Positions 17,182 to 25,182 of a stretch of 64,000 nt of DNA are shown here, in pieces. Positions within the stretch are counted from its first letter, which is position 1. Each line of letters begins with the position of its first letter. Source of the DNA: JANRLJ01 sp033762735 (GTDB taxonomy: Bacteria > Chloroflexota > Anaerolineae > Aggregatilineales > Phototrophicaceae); NCBI GenBank assembly GCA_033762735.1, contig JANRLJ010000207.1:6062-70061 (forward strand). The letters run 5' to 3'. Below the pieces are notes generated by a model. It ran no database searches, was not told where the DNA came from, and saw nothing but the letters and a program-made list of their open reading frames with translations. The position numbers and the translations under genes are program-made.

Positions 17182-17210
17182 TTGACAGCGCGTAGGCCAA
17201 CCATTAGTGT
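17182..17210 (+). promoter_or_regulatory. Sigma-70-type promoter for the ABC export operon
   Basis: TTGACA (17182-17187), a 17-base spacer, then TAGTGT (17205-17210), ending 38 bases before the FtsX gene. The -35 is perfect and the -10 is weak. The palindrome at 17119-17132 lies about 50 bases upstream. Confidence 0.5.
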
Positions 17211-17248
17211 AGATTAGAACAATCAAACGGGCGGGCGGGAACACGTTC

Positions 17249-20125
17249 ATGCTGCAAGCACTCGACATCCTGAATTTCACGATTGAACGGTTATGGCGCA
17301 ATCGCGTGATGGTGTTCTGGGCGCTGCTGGGGCTTTCCGCCGCGACGACGCTCGCCCTCAGCCTGGTGCTGTACGTCGACGCCGTGAATACCAATCTGCT
17401 GGATGACCGCCTGCGAATCAGCGCGGCACTGGGCGGCGCACCGACCCCACCCTATGCCTATCGCTTTCGCTATCTGGGGGCATGGGAAGGCAACATCAGC
17501 CAGCAGGATGTAGAGCGCACCACTGGCGCGATTGAAGCCAACTTCAAAAATACCATTGGCCTGCCCACTGCCCGGCAGACCAATTTCGTGCGCAGCATCT
17601 TCTGGTCGCTGCGGCTGACACCCGAAGGCGGCACCGCAAGCGGTCCGCCTCTGGCATTGGGCAATTTCAACCTCGGCACCCTTACGGGCGCGAACGACCT
17701 GATGCGCATCGTGGACGGAGAATGGCCGCCTGCCAGCGAAGACTCACCGTCGGAATCCACCCAGGCAGAGACACAGACGGTCAGCAGCAATGCTCAGGGA
17801 GCGGCACAGCCGGTGGCTGATCCGATTCCGGTGCTGGTGGCCGAATCGCAGTTATATACGGCGGGCGTACAGGTGGGCGATCTCATCACCGCGCAGGCAC
17901 CCGGCGGCCAGCCGATCACGCTGCGGGTGGCGGCGCTGTGGGCGCCCTATAACGCCACCGACCCGAACTGGATTTTTACCCCGCGCTTCTTCGACACGAT
18001 TGTGCTGATGCAGCCGGACGCCTTCTGGAACGCGGTGCAAGGCCTGAATGAGCCGATTGAAGAAAGCGCCTGGTTCACCGTGTTCGATGGGACGTTCGTG
18101 CGCACGTCCGACGCTGCGCCGCTGCTGCGCCGCACCAATGACGCCGAACGCGAGATGGGCAACATCCTGCCCGGCATCCGCATGGACTTAGCCCCACGCG
18201 ATGGGCTGCGTGTGTTCGTACAGGATGTGGAGCGGCTGACGCGCCAGCTCGTGCTGGTGATTCTGCCTGTTGGCGGGCTGGTGCTGTATTTCGTCTCGCT
18301 GGTGGCCGGGCTGCTGGTCAGCCGCCAGCAAAGCGAGGACGCGGTGCTGCGCAGCCGGGGGATGAGCCGACGGATGCTGCTCACGATCCACTTCCTGATG
18401 TGGCTGCTGCTGGCCGGGGCGGCCTTCGCGGCGGGGCTGCTCATCGCGCCCTACATTGTGCGGCTGGTCGGGCGCACCGCTTCCTTCCTGCAATTCGACA
18501 ACGCGACCGCGCCGCTGCAAGTCACCTTCACGCAGCAGGCGCTTGTTTATGGCGCGGCAACGGCTGTCCTCGCAGCCAGCAGCGGCCTCTATCTGGCGTG
18601 GCGCTCCACCGGGCAGAACATCCTCGGCCATCGCCGCCGCAATGCCCGCGCCACGCAGGCCTGGTGGCAGCGGTCGTATCTTGATCTGATGGTGCTGGTG
18701 CCGGGCATTTACGTCTATTACAACCTGTCACGGCAGGGCGGGCTGACGGCGGAAGACCCGTTCAGCGATCCGCTCACGTTTCTGGGGCCAACGCTGTTCG
18801 CACTTGGGCTGACGCTGCTGTTCCTGCGTGTGTGGCCGTTCGTGATGCGCATCATCTCCGGCATCCTGACCTATAGCAGCAACATCGCGCTGCTGATGGC
18901 GCTGCGCGAACTCACACGCTCTATCGGACGCTATCGCGGGACGCTGCTGATGATGTGCTTCACGCTCAGCCTGACCGGGTATACCGCGTCGATGGCGAGC
19001 ACGATTGACAGTTCGCTCAGGGACACGGTCGATTACCGTATTGGCGCGGATACCGTGCTGGTGATGGCGGCGGATGCGCAGACCGAACAGGGCGAACAGA
19101 CTGACTCCGGCCAGCAGACCGTGACCGTCACAGGCTTTAATACGCTCCCGGCGGAAGATTTGCTGCGTGTGGAAGGCGTTCGTCAGGTCAGCCGCGTGGG
19201 GCGCTACCCGGCACGGCTGTCGCTGCGATCATCGCGGGTGGACGGGACGCTGGTCGGGATCGACCGCGCAGCAATTGCGGCGGTGGCACGTTCCCGACAG
19301 GATTATTCCGCCACGCCCTACGCCGATCTGTTCAATCTGCTGGCGACCAACCGCAGCGGCATCATCCTCAGCCGCAGGACCGCCGCCGAGAATAACCTGC
19401 TGATCGGGCAGGAAGTGCCGATTGAAGTCCAGGCACTCAACGAATGGTACAGCGATAATGTCCCGATTATTGGCGTGGTCGATTATTTTCCAACACTGAA
19501 CCCGACGCAGGGCTTCTTCGCGCTGACCAATCTCGACCCGATCTTTGAACTGGTCGGCACGGAACTGCCGCATGATGTGTGGCTCGGCCTGGAACCGGGC
19601 GCTGATCTGGACGCGATTCGGGAAGCGGTGCGCGAACTCGGCTTCCCGGTGCTGGAATGGCGCGACCCGGCCAGCGAACTGGCGGCGGAACAGGCCGAGC
19701 CTGATCGTCGTGGTGTGCTGGGCTTTCTCTCGGTGGGCTTTGTCGCCTCGATTGTGCTTACGCTGGTCGGGACGATCATCCAGAACACGGTGAGCTTCCG
19801 GGCACAGGCTACTCAATTAGGGTCGCTGCGGGCGATGGGGCTGCGCGGTCTGGCAGTGGGGATGTACCTGATCTTCGTGCAGGGCATCGCCGCGTTGAGC
19901 GGGATTCTAAGCGGCACCTCCATCGGCATCGCGACTACGCTGCTGTTCCTGCCACTGCTGGATTTCAGCGGTGGACTGCCGCCCTATCTGGTGCGCGTGG
20001 CGTGGAATGAAATCGTTGTCGTTTATGTAGTGTTTGCAGGCGTACTGTTCAGCGTGACGCTGCTGACCACGATGGTCGTGAGCCGCGAACGGCTGGCGAC
20101 GGTGGTCAAGCTGGGTGATGCTTAG
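17249..20125 (+). CDS. FtsX-type ABC transporter permease
   Basis: 958-residue integral membrane protein with an N-terminal helix (about 20-45), a large extracytoplasmic domain (about 50-350), a first FtsX core (helices near 350-375, 400-425 and 445-470, including LRSRGMSRRMLLTIHFL), a second extracytoplasmic region (about 600-810) and a C-terminal FtsX core (about 815-945, with QLGSLRAMGLRGLAVGMYL). This duplicated arrangement is that of Lol/MacB-like exporters acting on envelope substrates by mechanotransmission. It starts a same-strand cluster with a HlyD-like lipoprotein, two ATPases and a LysM lipoprotein. A heptamer array begins directly after its stop. Confidence 0.88.
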   Translation: MLQALDILNFTIERLWRNRVMVFWALLGLSAATTLALSLVLYVDAVNTNLLDDRLRISAALGGAPTPPYAYRFRYLGAWEGNISQQDVERTTGAIEANFKNTIGLPTARQTNFVRSIFWSLRLTPEGGTASGPPLALGNFNLGTLTGANDLMRIVDGEWPPASEDSPSESTQAETQTVSSNAQGAAQPVADPIPVLVAESQLYTAGVQVGDLITAQAPGGQPITLRVAALWAPYNATDPNWIFTPRFFDTIVLMQPDAFWNAVQGLNEPIEESAWFTVFDGTFVRTSDAAPLLRRTNDAEREMGNILPGIRMDLAPRDGLRVFVQDVERLTRQLVLVILPVGGLVLYFVSLVAGLLVSRQQSEDAVLRSRGMSRRMLLTIHFLMWLLLAGAAFAAGLLIAPYIVRLVGRTASFLQFDNATAPLQVTFTQQALVYGAATAVLAASSGLYLAWRSTGQNILGHRRRNARATQAWWQRSYLDLMVLVPGIYVYYNLSRQGGLTAEDPFSDPLTFLGPTLFALGLTLLFLRVWPFVMRIISGILTYSSNIALLMALRELTRSIGRYRGTLLMMCFTLSLTGYTASMASTIDSSLRDTVDYRIGADTVLVMAADAQTEQGEQTDSGQQTVTVTGFNTLPAEDLLRVEGVRQVSRVGRYPARLSLRSSRVDGTLVGIDRAAIAAVARSRQDYSATPYADLFNLLATNRSGIILSRRTAAENNLLIGQEVPIEVQALNEWYSDNVPIIGVVDYFPTLNPTQGFFALTNLDPIFELVGTELPHDVWLGLEPGADLDAIREAVRELGFPVLEWRDPASELAAEQAEPDRRGVLGFLSVGFVASIVLTLVGTIIQNTVSFRAQATQLGSLRAMGLRGLAVGMYLIFVQGIAALSGILSGTSIGIATTLLFLPLLDFSGGLPPYLVRVAWNEIVVVYVVFAGVLFSVTLLTTMVVSRERLATVVKLGDA

Positions 20126-20167
20126 GAAGTACCGAGTTGTGAGTACCGAGTGATGAGTATTGAGCAA
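20126..20167 (+). repeat. Heptamer array D directly after the FtsX gene
   Basis: Six units of 7 bases: GAAGTAC, CGAGTTG, TGAGTAC, CGAGTGA, TGAGTAT, TGAGCAA. The first base follows the TAG stop (20123-20125). A palindrome of the GTAGGG family begins 21 bases later. Confidence 0.85.
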
Positions 20168-20187
20168 CTTTTTGTCGCAGAGCGAAA

Positions 20188-20211
20188 GTAGGGACACGGC
20201 ATGTCGTGTCC
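20188..20211. repeat. GTAGGGACACGGCA-type palindrome
   Basis: GGACACGGCA/TGTCGTGTCC with one mismatched pair, preceded by GTAG. Same core as the copies at 35257 and 36237. Confidence 0.75.
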
Positions 20212-20271
20212 TGTATCCCTTGTCGAGACTGAACACAACAAGGGCGTGGTGGACTTTGAGGACAACACTGA

Positions 20272-20298
20272 TAGGGGCGTAGTGCGCTACGCCCGTAC
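20272..20298. repeat. TAGGGGCGTAG-type palindrome
   Basis: GGGCGTAGTG/CGCTACGCCC (20275-20294, one mismatched pair) flanked by TAG and GTA. It is a second palindrome of the family in the same 224-base gap between the FtsX and HlyD-like genes. Confidence 0.7.
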
Positions 20299-20349
20299 AT
20301 CGGCCTGATTTTCGCCATTCTCGACAAAAGGCGCAGCAATCCCGAAGAA

Positions 20350-21777
20350 ATGGTTGACCGGATCATGATTGAAACGAGGCTGATGTTGCACAGCAGGCAC
20401 CCCACTCATCAATGGCAGCACGTGGTCTACCTTCTATTTGCCTGTCTGCTGGCTGTGCTGACGGCCTGTGCTGATGCCCCTGCACCCAACGTTGACGGTC
20501 AGCCCAACGCCGCGCAGGGTGTGCCTACCTCGACGCCCTTCCCGACGGCGCAGGCGGTCGCCCGTGAGACGTTTATCGTCGAACGCGGGGATGTGGTGCG
20601 GACGCTGGAATTTACCGGGCGCTGGGAGCCGCGCGACCGTGTTACGCTTGGGTTCGAGGTCGCCGGAGCCGTGCGGGCGGTGAACGTGCAGCGAGACGCG
20701 ACCGTCAACGCCGGGCAGCTTCTCGCCGATTTGCAGATCGACGCACTGGAACGCGATCTCGCCAGTGCCAACATCAGCTTGCAGGATGCGATTGCGGAGT
20801 CGCAGCGTGGGCGGCAGACCGATGTGCGCTCGGTGGAAGATGCGCAGATCGACCTTGTGAATGCTGAACTGGCCCTGCAGCGGGCACAGGAGAACACCCC
20901 CTGGACAGGAGTCGCACAGGCACGGCTGACGCTGGATGACGCCGAACGCGATCTGGAAGATGCCCGCCGCGCCTATGCCGAAGCGCTCAGCCAGCCAGAG
21001 TCGCCGGGGGCGGGCGGGGCAGTGGACGCAGCGCGGGCGGGGCTGCTGGACGCCGAAGATCGCCTGCGCAACGCCCAGATCAGCTACTTCAGCAGCGCCC
21101 AGCAGTACAACGATTATCAGTACACCCTGATCGAAGCGCAGAACCGCGTCACACTGGCGCAGCGGGCGCTCCAGCGGGCAATTGAAACCGGTGGCAGACC
21201 GAGCACGTCGGCGGTGCGCACGGCACAGCTTCGGATTGACCAGATCAACGAGCAGATCGCGCAGTCGTCGCTCTACTCGCCCATTGATGGCGTCGTCCTG
21301 CAGGTGAGTATCCGTCCTGGTGATCAGGTGCAGGCCTTTCAGCAGGTGATTACCGTCGGCCTGCCCGAACCGCTGGAAGTGATCGCGGATGGGCTGCCGC
21401 TGGCGGATGCGCAGCGTCTGAGCATCGGCCTGCTGGGGGTGTGCTATCCGCTCAACCAGCCCGATCTGGCGGTGCAGTGCGTCGTCCGGCAGATTCCGCT
21501 GACCGCCCGCGATGTCGATCAGACCACCCGTGTCGGCGCGATTTTTGATGAACTACCGCGCGGGACGATCATTCAGGTGGAGATGCCGCTGGAAACGGCA
21601 GAAGGGGTGCTGCGGGTGCCGCCGCGTTTCGTGCGTGAGTTCCAGGGTGTGCCTTATGTGCTGCTGCAAACCCCGGAAGGCCCGCGTCGCGTGAACGTCA
21701 CGGTCGGTCTGCGCACCGATGACTGGATTGAACTACAGGCGGGCGTCAGCGAAGGCGACGTGGTGATTGGCCCATGA
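20350..21777 (+). CDS. HlyD-like membrane fusion lipoprotein of the ABC exporter
   Basis: Up to 475 residues; in-frame ATGs at 20350, 20365 and 20383 are all possible. A hydrophobic stretch ends in the lipobox LTAC, so the mature protein is lipid-anchored. After a Pro/Thr linker comes the biotinyl-lipoyl half (TLEFTGRWEPRDRVTLGFEVAGAVRAVNVQ), a long coiled-coil hairpin of about 170 residues rich in Ala/Glu/Arg, the second lipoyl half (SSLYSPIDGVVLQVSIRPGDQVQAFQQVITV) and a beta-barrel domain. Such proteins link a FtsX/MacB permease to the outside. No outer-membrane channel gene is present, consistent with a one-membrane cell. Confidence 0.85.
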   Translation: MVDRIMIETRLMLHSRHPTHQWQHVVYLLFACLLAVLTACADAPAPNVDGQPNAAQGVPTSTPFPTAQAVARETFIVERGDVVRTLEFTGRWEPRDRVTLGFEVAGAVRAVNVQRDATVNAGQLLADLQIDALERDLASANISLQDAIAESQRGRQTDVRSVEDAQIDLVNAELALQRAQENTPWTGVAQARLTLDDAERDLEDARRAYAEALSQPESPGAGGAVDAARAGLLDAEDRLRNAQISYFSSAQQYNDYQYTLIEAQNRVTLAQRALQRAIETGGRPSTSAVRTAQLRIDQINEQIAQSSLYSPIDGVVLQVSIRPGDQVQAFQQVITVGLPEPLEVIADGLPLADAQRLSIGLLGVCYPLNQPDLAVQCVVRQIPLTARDVDQTTRVGAIFDELPRGTIIQVEMPLETAEGVLRVPPRFVREFQGVPYVLLQTPEGPRRVNVTVGLRTDDWIELQAGVSEGDVVIGP

Positions 21778-21782
21778 GGTGG

Positions 21783-22175
21783 TTATTCCGCCAGCACCCA
21801 CGCCACAGCCTGCACGAATTCGCTGACGTGGAAGAACTTCAGGCGGTCGTTGCTGCCATGAATAATCAGGCGGATCAGCCCTTCCGCGATGATTGCCATC
21901 GCCCGGTTGGAGTGAAGGTATGCCCCACGTGTGACAGCGCGTTCCGTCATCTGGCGATTCAGCGCCTGGGCACGTTCGAGGGTCTGGCGGATGGGCGAAT
22001 TGTTCACGCCATGCACATCCACAATATAACGGATGAGCACATCCGGGGACGTGGCAAGCACCACCTGATAGAACTGATCGAGCAGAAACTCGCTCGCAGC
22101 GCGTGTGCTGTGATTCAGGATGAACAGATGGATGCCATTTTCAAGCAGGCGATATTCGCACGGCGCAGTCTGCAT
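21783..22175 (-). CDS. Small STAS/SEC14-like protein, antisense within the export cluster
   Basis: 130 residues without signal or membrane helix. The pattern (N-terminal beta hairpin, helix, VDVHGVN strand, helix with RQTLERAQALNRQ, then RAMAIIAEGLIRLI and a final EFVQAVAWVL helix) resembles the small STAS/SpoIIAA-like proteins common in Chloroflexota. It is a distant look-alike of the protein at 29689-30096. It points against the export genes and ends 6 bases after the HlyD-like stop, so it either breaks the operon or was inserted into it. Function unknown. Confidence 0.55.
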   Translation of the reverse strand: MQTAPCEYRLLENGIHLFILNHSTRAASEFLLDQFYQVVLATSPDVLIRYIVDVHGVNNSPIRQTLERAQALNRQMTERAVTRGAYLHSNRAMAIIAEGLIRLIIHGSNDRLKFFHVSEFVQAVAWVLAE

Positions 22176-22347
22176 AGTGGTTTTGGAGTGGGTGAACAGG
22201 TCAGGTCAAAACGGCTGAATAGAATGACGCCCAAAGGTTAAACGTTTCTTACGCGGAGACTCATAAACAGTGAGGCAGGCGCGTCCTGGCGCTGTTCAAT
22301 CTGTCAGTGGTTGTACGTCCGATGATGCGATTGAGTAAAGAATTTTT

Positions 22348-23340
22348 ATGCAACCTGAAATGACCCTTACCACCCCGAATGTCAGCGCGATTGCGGCTCC
22401 ATCCCGCGAAAAAGCACCGCCCTTTATCGTCTGTCGGCGTGTGGTGAAGGCCTATAAGGTCAGCAATCACGAGATCGTCAGCCTGCGCGGCATCGACTTT
22501 GAAATGCAGCGTGGCGAATTTGTGGCGCTGGTGGGGCCATCCGGCGCGGGCAAAAGCTCCCTGCTGAACCTGCTCGGCGGGCTGGATCTGCCCACAGCGG
22601 GTGAGTTAATCGTGGATGGGCAAAATCTGCTGGAACTCAAGCCGCGCCAGCAGGCCGCCTATCGCCTGACCAAAGTCGGCTTCCTGTGGCAGCAGGTGGA
22701 GCGTAATCTGCTGCCGAGTCGTTCCGCGCTGCGCAACGTGACACTGCCGATGATGATGGCGGGCGTTCCGGCCTGGCGGCGGGTGAAACAGGCGCGTGAA
22801 CTGCTCACGGCGGTCGGGCTGAAAGACCACCTGCGCAAGCGACCCTCACAGCTTTCCGGCGGGCAGCAGCAGCGCGTGGCGATTGCGGTCGCGCTGGCAA
22901 ACCGTCCACCGCTGCTGCTGGCGGATGAGCCAACCGGGGCGCTCGACCGCAGCAGTTCGGCGCAGGTGATGGCGCTGCTGGACGATCTGCGGGCAGAGTT
23001 TAACCTCACCATCCTGATGACCACGCACGATCTCGATCTTGCCGCCCGTGCTGACCGGGTGCTGACGCTGCGCGATGGCGCACTGGGGCAGGATATTTCC
23101 GGCCATGATGCCGACAGCAGCCCGGCGCTCGACGCCGCCGGACGAATCCAGCTTCCCGAACCGGTGCGGGCACAGTTGGGCGAGGCACATCGTATCGCGG
23201 TCGAAATCCGCCCGGAAGGGGTACTGCTGCGACCGGAGCAGGCGGAAAGCGACGACGTGAGCGCGGCCTTGCAGGACATGCTCCCACAGGATGCGCCGCC
23301 GGAAAAACGCCGCCTGTTCCGCAGACGGAAGCGGGCGTGA
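22348..23340 (+). CDS. ABC transporter ATPase with AbrB-like C-terminal tail
   Basis: 330 residues. Residues about 28-250 are a LolD/MacB-type ATPase: Walker A GPSGAGKSS (63-71), Q-loop near WQQVERN, signature LSGGQQQRVA, Walker B LLLADEPTG, switch His in TTHDLD. Residues 261-297 (LDAAGRIQLPEPVRAQLG then VEIRPEGVLLRPE) match the swapped-hairpin AbrB/SpoVT pattern, and look like the antitoxin at 51562 (IDAAGQIVLPLDWREKFG). That tail is not part of ordinary LolD/MacB ATPases. A Lys/Arg-rich end follows. It powers the FtsX permease, alone or with the next ATPase. Confidence 0.9.
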   Translation: MQPEMTLTTPNVSAIAAPSREKAPPFIVCRRVVKAYKVSNHEIVSLRGIDFEMQRGEFVALVGPSGAGKSSLLNLLGGLDLPTAGELIVDGQNLLELKPRQQAAYRLTKVGFLWQQVERNLLPSRSALRNVTLPMMMAGVPAWRRVKQARELLTAVGLKDHLRKRPSQLSGGQQQRVAIAVALANRPPLLLADEPTGALDRSSSAQVMALLDDLRAEFNLTILMTTHDLDLAARADRVLTLRDGALGQDISGHDADSSPALDAAGRIQLPEPVRAQLGEAHRIAVEIRPEGVLLRPEQAESDDVSAALQDMLPQDAPPEKRRLFRRRKRA

Positions 23341-23374
23341 ATTGTTCAGGAAATTTTGCAGGTGAGTCAACCCA

Positions 23375-24175
23375 ATGTTCAGAAAGAAAGCAGCGGCAGA
23401 CAATAACAACAGCGTCGAGGTGCAGGGTGTGGTGCGCACCTTCGGCCAGGGTGAGACGACCGTGCACGTCCTGCGCGGGCTTGATCTGACCGTCCCACGC
23501 GGGCAGTTGGTGGCGCTCTATGGGCCATCGGGCAGCGGCAAAACCACACTGCTGAACCTGATTGGTGCGCTCGACCGCCCCTCCGCCGGGACGATTCTGG
23601 TAGATGGCAAGGACATCACGCGCATGAGCGATGGCCGCCGCGCTCGGCTGCGCCGCCGCAGGATAGGCTTCATCTTCCAGAGCGGTACGCTGATCCCGAC
23701 TTACTCCGCCATCGAGAACATCGACCTGGCGCTGCGGCTGCCCCGGCTGAGCTACTTCGAGCGGCGCAAACGGGCAAAATCCGCCCTCGAAGCGGTGGGC
23801 TTAAGCGCCTGGTCCAATCACATGCCGGAAGAACTGTCGGGCGGGCAGCGGCAGCGCGTGGCGATTGCGCGGGCACTGGCCTTGCGCCCGGCCATCATCC
23901 TGGCTGATGAACCGACGAATGGGCTGGACACCCGCACGGCCAAACGTGTCCTGCTGCTGTTTCGCGGGATCGCTGAAGCGCAGGGGACGACCTTTCTGAT
24001 CGTCAGCCATGATCCCCTGACGGCGGAGTATGTGGATGTCACCTATGATTTACAGGATGGGGTACTGGCGAGGCGTGAAGCGGGGTATGATCCCCACACT
24101 CACATCCTGCCATCGCTAATGATCGAGCAAGTGGAAACGCAGCCAGAAACCGAAACGATGGAGAGCAGCACATGA
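23375..24175 (+). CDS. ABC transporter ATPase, second subunit
   Basis: 266 residues of the LolD/MacB ATPase family: Walker A GPSGSGKTT, Q-loop FIFQSGTLIPTYSAIENID, signature LSGGQRQRVAIA, Walker B IILADEPTNGLD, switch His in VSHDPL. AGGTGAG precedes the ATG. The stop overlaps the next start as ATGA, indicating translational coupling. Two ATPases for a single permease gene suggests either a heterodimer or a second permease elsewhere. Confidence 0.92.
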   Translation: MFRKKAAADNNNSVEVQGVVRTFGQGETTVHVLRGLDLTVPRGQLVALYGPSGSGKTTLLNLIGALDRPSAGTILVDGKDITRMSDGRRARLRRRRIGFIFQSGTLIPTYSAIENIDLALRLPRLSYFERRKRAKSALEAVGLSAWSNHMPEELSGGQRQRVAIARALALRPAIILADEPTNGLDTRTAKRVLLLFRGIAEAQGTTFLIVSHDPLTAEYVDVTYDLQDGVLARREAGYDPHTHILPSLMIEQVETQPETETMESST

Positions 24176-25161
24176 CGTTTTACGGGCGACAAGCGAACCC
24201 AGACCGCCGGGATGGGAGAGCGGTTTCGACACGGCGTTCGGCGCGGCAGGCATTTGCCGGGCTGGCGCTTCTGCTGCTCATGATGGCGCTGGCCGCCTGC
24301 AATCTCCAGCGCTCGTCGGAAGTGGCACTGCAAGTCTCGCCCAGCCCGACGATGCCGACCAACACACCAACCGAAACCGAGCCGCCTTATACCCCGCTGG
24401 CGAGCTTTACACCGTCACGCACACTGCGTCCCGCGCCCACTTTTGAGCCGCCCACGCTCACGCGCCAGCCCACACAGCCACCGAGCGCAACGCCAACGCC
24501 GACGATCAACGTTGAACTCAACATCCCTGGCCTGATCGTCGCGGATACCGAAGTACCGACCGGCACGGCGGGCTGTACCGTGCGCGAGGACTGGAAGCTG
24601 GAGTATACGGTGCGCTTTCAGGAGACGCTGTCGAGCATCGCCGACCAGTACAACACCTATGCCAGTGATCTGGCAGCGGGGAACTGCCTTTCCAATCCTG
24701 ACGTGATTCGCGAAGGCCAAGTCATCCGTGTTCCCGGTGAGGCGCATCCCTTCCGCCCCGCGATTGAGTGCCGCCCCTGGGAACTGCTGATCCCGGCCAA
24801 CGGCACGATCACCATTCCCGGCGAAGGACAACTCACGTTTAACTGGCGTGGGCCGCTTGCCCCGCGTAACGTGCTGCGCATCTACCGCGCCAACGCCCAG
24901 GGTGTACCGCAGACGGCGGAAAATCAGCCGCTTGTGGAGATCATGGTCGAACAGCGGCAGGAACACACCATCAACCTGAGCCAGATTCCAGAAGCAGGCA
25001 CCTATGCCTGGCGCGTCTTCCCACTGACGTGGGACTATCAGCCGACCGGATGCGAGGCCAGCTATACAGCGCAGTTCAGCAAGGCCGCTGCGCCCCCACC
25101 CACGCCGACCCTTGATCTGGGACGACCAACGCCCGAGGCGACCGTGCCTGTTGGCCCATAA
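24172..25161 (+). CDS. LysM lipoprotein of the export cluster
   Basis: 329 residues. A basic N-terminus of about 28 residues precedes a hydrophobic segment and lipobox LAAC. A Pro/Thr-rich linker of about 70 residues follows, then a LysM-like domain (about 140-185: YTVRFQETLSSIADQYNT..SNPDVIREGQVIRVPG) and a C-terminal beta domain (about 200-305) resembling Ig-like modules, ending in a Pro/Thr tail. LysM binds peptidoglycan, so it could tether the exporter to the wall. The 4-base ATGA overlap with the ATPase gene supports cotranslation. Confidence 0.8.
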   Translation: MTFYGRQANPDRRDGRAVSTRRSARQAFAGLALLLLMMALAACNLQRSSEVALQVSPSPTMPTNTPTETEPPYTPLASFTPSRTLRPAPTFEPPTLTRQPTQPPSATPTPTINVELNIPGLIVADTEVPTGTAGCTVREDWKLEYTVRFQETLSSIADQYNTYASDLAAGNCLSNPDVIREGQVIRVPGEAHPFRPAIECRPWELLIPANGTITIPGEGQLTFNWRGPLAPRNVLRIYRANAQGVPQTAENQPLVEIMVEQRQEHTINLSQIPEAGTYAWRVFPLTWDYQPTGCEASYTAQFSKAAAPPPTPTLDLGRPTPEATVPVGP

Positions 25162-25182
25162 GCACAAAGGCCGCAGTGCGAC

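Larger units (their letters stand above)
16891..17248. other. Intergenic region with palindromes and a promoter
   Basis: No coding potential is seen. It contains the perfect palindrome at 16914-16941, a second perfect 14-base palindrome GGAGATCGATCTCC (17119-17132, flanked by further partly matching bases) that could be an operator, and the promoter at 17182-17210 for the ABC export operon. Confidence 0.5.
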
